In this document: positions 26,101-35,100 of the stretch, one piece after another
How positions within the stretch are numbered: the stretch's first letter is position 1
Layout of the letters: each line of letters opens with the position of its first letter
Origin: Stomoxys calcitrans
Taxonomy: Eukaryota > Arthropoda > Insecta > Diptera > Muscidae
NCBI RefSeq assembly: GCF_963082655.1
Contig: NC_081555.1
Coordinates: 32,411,266-32,475,265 of the forward strand
Direction: 5' to 3'
DNA: 64,000 nucleotides
Made by a program: the position numbers and the translations under genes
Notes under the pieces: model-generated
What the model saw: the letters and a program-made list of their open reading frames with translations, nothing else
Told to the model about the DNA's origin: nothing
Databases searched by the model: none

Positions 26101-29100
26101 GATCTCCTGATTGCGGTGTTGGGCACATATAAAAAGAAGATTTCGACGAAATTTCGATCAATGAGGTGTATTAGACCCCTATAATTCTATGGCGAACATG
26201 TTGGACCATGTTTGAATATAGCTTCAATAAAGCCCGGTGTCCCAAATTAATTTCCTACACCAATTGGAATTTGGAACAGTAAGTTTTAGTAGACCCCCCC
26301 GACATCCGTGCCAAGTATGGTTCAGATAGAACCATATTCGGGTATAGCTGATATATAGGCCAAACTCTCGTTTTCATATTTTGATGTAACTGGCATATAG
26401 ACCAATTGCCCGCTCGCCCGATTTATGGTCTTGGATCCATAAAAAACGCATTTGTTGCCTGATTTTGAAGAAATTCGGAGCAGCAAGTAGAGCTGGCAAA
26501 CTAGGTTAATAAAAACATTTGAAAGTCATGGGAGAAGTCATTGTACAAAATGCTTGCCTAATCGGATGAAAATTGCGCCCTCTATAGGCTCAATGTATCT
26601 TAAAGGATACATTAAATGTCGGGTTGCTTATAATTATTAATCGATATTCAGTCAAAAAATTAACTATCGATTAACTATCGCTAGGGGTCTTTTTAAACTC
26701 ACCACCATAGGATGTTGGTATACTAATCTAGTCATTCCGTTTGAAACACCTCGAACCATTGATCTAGGACCCCATAAAGAATATATATTCTTGATCGTCT
26801 CGACACTCTGACTCCATCTAGCCATGTCCGTCCATCCGTCTGTCGAAATTACGATAGCGGTCAAACGCATAAAGTTAGCCGATTGAAATTTTACACAGAT
26901 ACCATATTGATTCAGATTTTAATGCAGCTCCCCCATATAAACCCATCTCCCGATATGACTTCTTGAGTCCCTAGATGCCGCAATTGTAGTCCGATTTGAT
27001 TGACATATTACATGCGGTGTTTTGTTACGACTTCCAATAACTGTACCAAGTGCGTTTTAAATCGTCCAAGAACCTGAGATAGCTCCCATATAAACCGAAC
27101 TCCCGATTTGACTACTTGAGTTCCTGGATGCCGCAATTTTTGTCCGATTTGGCTGAAATTTTACATGTTACGACTTCCAACAACTGTGTCAAGAGCGGTT
27201 CAAATCGTTAAAGAACCTGAGATAGCTCCCATATAAACCGAACTCCCGATTTGACTACTTGAGCCCCTGGAAGCCTTAATTTTAATCCGATTTGGCTGAA
27301 ATATTGCATATAGTATTTTGTTATGACTTCAAACAAGGGTGCCAAGTACGGTCAAAATCGACCTATAACCTGATATAGCTCCCATATAAACCAATCTCCC
27401 GATTTGACTTCTTGAGCCCCTGGTGGCCATAACTTTTGTCCGATTTAGCTGAAATTTTGCACATAGCGTTCTATTTTGACTTCCAACAACTGTACCAAGT
27501 ATGATTTAAATCGGTCTATAACCTGATGAGGCTCCCATATAAAGCGATCTCCTGATTTGACTTCTTGAACCCTTATAAGCCTCGATTTTTTATTCAATTT
27601 GGCTAAAATTTTGGCATATAGTGTTCTGTTATAACTTTCAACAACTGAGCCTAGTATGGTCCAATCCGGTCTATAACCAGATAGAGCTCCCATATTTTGG
27701 CAGAATCCATGGTGGTGGGTTCCCAAGATTCGGCCCGCCCGAAATTAGCACGCTCTTACTGATTTTCATATAAGTAAACAGAAAATGAGCAGTGGTTATC
27801 CCTTGACTAATGCTGTCCACATTTGTAGTGGTGTCGCTATGCGTTCGGACTCGACCTAAAAAAGGAGGCCCCTTATCGTTGAGCTAAAACTCCGATCGGA
27901 CTGCACTCATTGATATGAGAGAAGTATCCCCTGCTACTTAATGGAAAGTTCATGAGTAAACTGAAAATGAACGTTTTTTTTTGTTTTATAGCTCCCTCCC
28001 TCTAAACACAAGTACATATGTATGTTTGAGTTGCTTTATTCATTTGAATGCGCTTTAGTTTTAGTTTAGGGTTTTTGATTTCGGCTTCTTTTGGCTTTTT
28101 ATTGTTTTTTTTTTGTGTTTTAGTTTGAGACTACTAAAACTAAATTTACATACACAGCAAACCCAAACTGAGTGTCAATCCCTGCTCCTAAAAGTAGTTT
28201 TTGTATGTGTCTTTATGTGTCTTGCACTAGGATCGCGAAGAGCGAGCTGTTAAGTCTACACCATCACAGAAATCTCCACCTAATTCACATGTAACCTGTA
28301 CGTTATCACCACAGGAATCAATACAGGAGGAGCCAGAGAGGGAGATAAACGAGGGATTGCCGTTGATACAGCGACTGCAGCAGTTAAAGATTAAAAACGA
28401 CCCCCCTCCGGCACCAGTTCAGGTGACAGAAGAGGGTGGTGCTTTGCCGGTAAGTCTCACAGCCCCGCTCAATCTCTCCTCATTACACACACACACGCAC
28501 ACACACACAGCTCAGCTGCTTTTATATGGAATGAGTTTTTTTTGTTTTCCAACAACGCAGGTTACTTCAGTGGCTGAGACCAACAACAAAGTAGAAAACA
28601 TATCGATTTTAAGCACAAGTCAGGGTACTACGACTGCATCCACGTCTTTGGCAGTTGCTCAAATCAAACCCATGGTAAAGGTTTCGTTCAAACAAAGAAT
28701 GCTGAAACTGCAGGGGGTGGCCGAGGTTAGCGGCGAGAGTGGCCCAAAAATTGCCATGCCACCGAGTGTGGTGGAAGCGGCGGCAAGGCTACCCTCTGCG
28801 GTGGGCATTGCGAAAAAGGAGCCGCCCAACACTTTGAGTGTTACCAAATGTGGTGAAGTGGAAAGTGAAGGTGCAGACAAACGAAAAAGTGAGGGGACCA
28901 AGAAAACTCACAAATCCATCAGCACCATTTCAAGCCAAATAACAAAACCGTCCACTACCACACCCACAATAGTATCCGATACAGATACGCCCATCAAGCC
29001 ATGGTCCAAACTAAAGCTGGCCACCATGATCTCATCGAGTTATACCAGTTTAGCCACCTCCAATACATCGTCGGATGATATTTTCTCCCCTTTGAAGAAC

Positions 29101-32100
29101 AATTCCGATGGCAATATACCGCAACAGCTGTCAAACGAAAGGCGTCCCCCGAAAGGAGCCAAACCTCCACCAGTTCCTGCAAGAAAAAGACCGCATCGTT
29201 CGGATGTAACGACGATAGCAAGGGCGACAGAGAAGACCAAACGCTGCGCGGGGAATGGCAATGGTAATGGCCAGGCGGTGCCTTCAGACTGTCCCATAAG
29301 CAATGCCAAATTGTATCAATCTGTGTTCGATTTATCGCCCGAGTACAGTGGACTGCCCTTCGTAAAACGTCTGAAGATACTGAACGAGCGCCAGAAACTG
29401 GCCGAGCTGGAGAGCGCTCTACAAACTCGCAGTTTCAGCCTGGATAGTTCCAAGACGACCAGCTGTATTCCCATATCGGAGGCGTTGTATCGCAGCCACA
29501 GCGATACCGCCGGCATTAACACACAGTTTCTCTCTATCTATGAATCCAGTTCCACCACATCGACGAATACATCAGCTTCGGAGACGCCAAAGTGTGTTCC
29601 AGCCCCCTACCATCGACATCAATTGGATACGGTGCAACACGACTATGCCCCCCTCAGTCCAGAGTCCAATGAAACTCTAGAGCGAAGAAAATTGAAAAGC
29701 ATTCTCAAGTCGCTCAGCCGTGAGCAAGAGCACCGAAGATCATTGACGCCCAAAGACTCACATCTGCATCATCGAGTTCTGTCGAAGGAACCCACTGTGG
29801 AAGGGTACGTGGCGCGGCACAGTAGACTGTTAAAGAGTGTAACATTGAATTCAACTTTTTCTAGCCCACCCGTCAGATCGCACGAGGAAACCTGCACACT
29901 AACCGAACAAACGCTGCACTCCCCGTCTCTGATGACGACAGCTCCCATGAGTAGTGCATATTATGGCGAGTCGGTAATGTCGCCGCCCGATCTATTGCGA
30001 GCGGAATCCATAGCGACCTGCTCGGCAGCCAATGCTGCTCAGACATTTCAAATGAACAGCAGCAGCACCCTAACCATGTATCCCACAAATGTATACCCGC
30101 TAACCGAAAGCAATCACCACCATTCCACATGTCAGACTCTAAGTTCATCACCGAAAGGTAACTGAAAGGTGTTGGATACAAAGCCCATCATAAATTGCAT
30201 TCATATTATTATTGTATTGTATGGCATTGTATATGTATATGTTTAAGCCAGCTGCCTATAAAAATAATCGATATCAATAATTCTTTGATTATGGGACTAT
30301 AAGACTACCTTTTACCCTTTGTTGATTTTCATATGAAATTTTTGGTAGCAATTTTAGTTGATATATATTTTTTTATGAGCAGCTGGTATGAGACTCACAT
30401 TTTCCTCATTCACCATATTTGTAGAAGCTTTGAGCCCTGATAAATTTATTTATTTCAATATTTTTGGACTACCCACCGGCGTAATAAAATTGCATGTACC
30501 ACAACAATCCCTACGAATGCAGCTTTGTACCTCAATAATCCCTGTAAAAATTTCCTGCGAAAAAACTTTAGTTTGAAATAATGCATTATTGTTAAAAACA
30601 AACCCTTTGATTGTTATTTTTTTTTAAGGAACGCCAATTCCTTTGGAATGCCAGTTTTTTTTAATATTCTATGATACCGACAATTATTTACTGTCAAGGT
30701 GTAAGCGTATCCTAATATTGAGTGCATTACCTCAATTCGTAATGAATGTACCATTTTGTACGTTTTAGTACCTAAATGTACGATTTTAAAATAATCTTCT
30801 GGTCACCCCAAAATTCATATTCAAGGTTCACTTGTATCCCAATTTTGGGAACTTTAGGTCACATCGTAAAGAAAGTACCATTTTGAATGTTTAAATACCT
30901 CAATATGCGAAAAAAAATATGTTCTAGTTGCCCAATATATTGTTTCGAGGTACCAATTTGACCACAAATAGTAAATTTATTTTCGACATGTCGTATTTTT
31001 GTCAAGATTGCGATAATGTTTGTCAAATTGCTTAATGTTAGCAGTCCTCGTTCGCTTTTGGGAAAGATAAGTTATTTCGTATTATTTTGCACATTTTGGC
31101 AACAAAATGTACGAATTTTGTGGGATCATTAAGTCGCCCATCATATATTTACTATTTGTACCTACATGCCAAATTTCAGACCTCTAGCTCTATCTGTAAA
31201 TAAAGTACCAAATGGTACTCATTTTGGTACCAAAATTTATGAATTTGTAATAGATTATTTAATTACCAATCATATATTTCTTAGTTGTACCTTAATAATA
31301 AATTTCAGACCTCTAGCTCCATCTATTAAAAAAGTACCAAATGGTACCAAAATGTACGAATTGTGAATAGATTATTTAGTCACCCATCATATTTTCCATA
31401 GTTGTACCATCATATCAAATTTCAGACCTCTAGCGCCATATATTAAGAAAGTACCACGTGGTACCAATTTGGGTTCCAAAATGTACGAATAGTGAATATA
31501 TCACTTAGCCACCCATCATATATTTCTTAGATGTACCTTAATGATAAATTTCAGACTTCTAGCTCCATCTATTAAGAAAGTACCAAATGGTATCAATTTT
31601 GGTACCAAAATTTGTGAATAGTGAATATATCACTTAGCCACCCATCATATACTTCTTAGTTGTACCTACATGCCGAATTTCGGACCTCAAGCTCCATCAG
31701 AACAGAAAGTACAAAATAGTACCAATTTTGGTATAAAACAGTACGACATTTGAATAGATCATTTCGTCATCCATCGTTGATTTCTTAGTTGTACCTACAT
31801 GCCAAATTTCAGACCTCATGCTCTATTTGTAAAGAAAGTACAAAATGGTACCAATTTTGGTACAAAACTGTTCGACATTTGAATAGATAATTTCGTCATC
31901 CATCGTTTATTTCTTAGTTGTACCTACATGCCAAATTTCGGACCTCTAGCTTTAAACTTTAAAAAATTATTTAGTCGCCCATCATATATTTCTAAGTTTT
32001 ATCTACATGCTAAATTTTAGACTTCTAGCTCCATCTGCACAGAGAGTACCAAATGGTACCAATAGTGGTACCAAAAATTTACGAATTGTAAAAAATTAAT

Positions 32101-35100
32101 AGTCACCCACATATTTTTCCTCGTTGTGCCTACATGCCTAATTTCAGACCTGTAGCTCTATCTATGAAGAAAGTATCAAATGGCACCAATTTTGGTATCA
32201 AAATATAGGAATTTTGAGTAGATCATTTAACCACCCATCGTATTTTTCCTAGTTGTACCTGCCTGCCAAATTTCAGACCTCTAGCTCCATCTGTAAAGAA
32301 AGTACCAAATGGTACCAATTTTGGTACGAAACGTATGTTTTCTCCCGTTACCAGCACTACTTTTCCATTTTTTCCTTCCAACCTCATACTTTTGCACCAG
32401 ATGTCTTTTAAATCAAATTTCAAAATTCGACCTCTATCCATTCGCCATGTACAAAGTTTAACCATTTCGAAACTTTTTGGTACTTGTTTTAGTGCCTCAA
32501 TGTTAAAAATTTAAAAAACTCTTATAGTCACTCAATTAAAATTGTCGTAGTTTACCTAAGTTTCAAAATTCAGAGCTCTAGATCAATTAACAAAGAAAGT
32601 ACCAAATAGTGCTAAACGTACTATTTCTCCCACTTCAGGTACGATTTTCCGAGAGACCATATTTTTTCGAGACACTCTTTAATTTGCGCCCAAGTACATA
32701 TCTCTAGCCCTTTCCGCTCGCGCTGGGCAAATATGTACCATTTCGTACTTTTTGGTACTTTTTATACCCACCACCGAAAGATGGGGGTATATTCATTTTG
32801 CCATTCCGTTTGCAACACATCAAAATATCCATTTCCGACCCTATAAAGTATACTCTTGATCGTCGTAAAAATCCAAGACGATCCACAGTGATATGGAAAA
32901 AAAATAAGTGGAAATAAATCTGCCATTATGGAACGGATAGAGATGCAGAATGCCAATTCCACTAAGGAACAGGGGCAAACTTCTCACACATCAATGAGTG
33001 CAGTTTAGGCTCAAGTTTTAAGCTCAATGGTAAGGGGCCTCCTTTTTATAGCCGAGTCCGGACGCCGTGCAGCAGTGCGACACCTCTTTGGAGAGAAGTT
33101 TTACATGGCATAGTACCTCACAAATGTTGCCAGCATTAGGAGGGGAAAACCACCGCTGAACATTTTTTCTGATGGTCTCGCCAGGATTCGAACCCAGGCG
33201 TTCAGCGTCATAGGCGGACATGCTAACCTCTGCGCTACGGTGGCCTCCACAGGAGTACCACAAAGCTCTATTCTTTCTCCCTCTATTTTTCTTATTTTCA
33301 TTGATGATCTATTGGGTCTGACTTGGAATCCGATCTACTTGTTCGCGGATGACAGCAACCTCTGTCATTCATTTTCCTTCGACCATAGAACGTCTCTTCG
33401 AGAGATTGAAGACAGGAGGTGGATTATGGACGTAACACTATGCCAGGATTTGCTGGCCATTTCTGAATGGGGTCGAATGAATAGAGTAGATTTTAATTCA
33501 CTGATACTTTACAAGCAGTCAAAAGCTCCTGATGTTCTGGGCATGAAGATTTAATGTGATGTCCGTTGGTCAAAACATGTATTCGAAGTGTCGGAAGAAG
33601 CATTCAAGTGCTTGGGCTTTCTTAAGCGGTGTTAGAAATATTTCGCTCCCGCTGATCTTCTTAATACCTACACTACGTACATCAGGCCTAAGATGGAATA
33701 TAACTCGCAGACATGTGCCGGAGCTCCAAAATTATCCTTGGAGCTGCTTGGCCGTGTCCAGAGGCGGGAGTTGGTGTTGATTGGAGATGGTAGGGTATCC
33801 AACTCTATTGTTTCCGGCAGATTTTTTTCTACTACTACGACATCCAAAAATTCAAAGCAAGTGTCAATAAACATTACTCCCTCTTTCCCCCCTCCTATCT
33901 TTAACTCTACTCTCCATCGCAATGCACTGCAAATATAAGGGACATCCCCTGCGTGTTGGTTGATTGAAAAAAAAAAAATCCGATCCATGGTGGAGGGTAT
34001 ATAAGATTCGGCCCGGCCGAACTTAGCATGCTTTTTTTTATACCCTTCACCATACTAATTTCGTCATTCTGTTTGTAACTACTCGAAATATTCGTCTGAG
34101 ACCCCATAAAGTATATATATTCTTAATCGTCGCGACATTTTATTTCGATCTAGCCATGTCCGTCCGTCCGTCTGTCTGTTGAAAGCACGCTAACTTCCGA
34201 AGGAGTAAAGCTAGCCGCTTGAAATTTTGCACAAATACTTCTTATTAGTGTAGGTCGGTTGGTATTGTAAATGGGCCATATCGGTCCATGTTTTGATATA
34301 GCTGTCATATAAACCGATCTGGGGTCTTGAATTCTTGAGCCTCTAGAGTGCGCAATTCTAATCCGATTTGAATGAATTTTTGCATAATATCCAACAACTG
34401 TGCCAAGTATGGTCCAAATCGGGTCATAACCTGATATAGCTGCCATATAAACCGATCTGGGATCTTGACTTCTTGAGCCTCTAGAGGTCGCAATTATTAT
34501 CCGATTTGCCTGAAATTTTGTACGACGGATCCTCTCATGACCATCAACATACGTGATTATTGTGGTCTGAAACGGTCTTTAGCCCGACAAAGCTCCCATA
34601 TAAATCGATCTCTGTATTTTACTTGGCGAGAGGAAATTAGGAATTGGAGGGGGGGGGGAAAGGATGTAGTGCTTATTGACATTTGTCTTAAATCCTTGGA
34701 TGTCAAAGTGGGTGGGAAAAACATTAGCCGGAAGTCGATTCCACATAATAATTCTCTCTATAATGCATTGTGCGGTCTGCTGGTCAATTAATAACAAACG
34801 GGTGTGAGTTCCTGCAATGCCTAGCATCCCTGACATACATCCTTACATCAGGAATAAGAAGACGAATATCAGACGAACACACACCATGAAAGTACCGATA
34901 GAACAGCGCCAAACAACCCACATTGCGACGATGATGAAGGGAGGCAATAGAGTTGGATACCCTACTGTCCCCAATCAACGCCATCGCTCTCCTCTGTACA
35001 CGGTCCAGTAGCTCCAGGGATGATTTTGAAGCTCCAGCCCATACATGTGAGTTGTACTCCATTTTCGGCCTTATGAAAGTGGTGCAAATGTTAAGAAGAT

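Noticed and set aside
26485..26510. Second hAT MITE end (TAGAGCTGGCAAACTA)
   Set aside because: Only one end is seen, with no partner end or target duplication, so it is too weak to list.
28659..29522. Antisense open frames opposite Cngl exon 12
   Set aside because: They are mirror frames of a GC-richer coding exon without their own motifs.
33184..33248. Possible tRNA gene
   Set aside because: A and B boxes are present but there is no acceptor stem pairing, and the same head is fused to a shared body at several sites, so it is a SINE.
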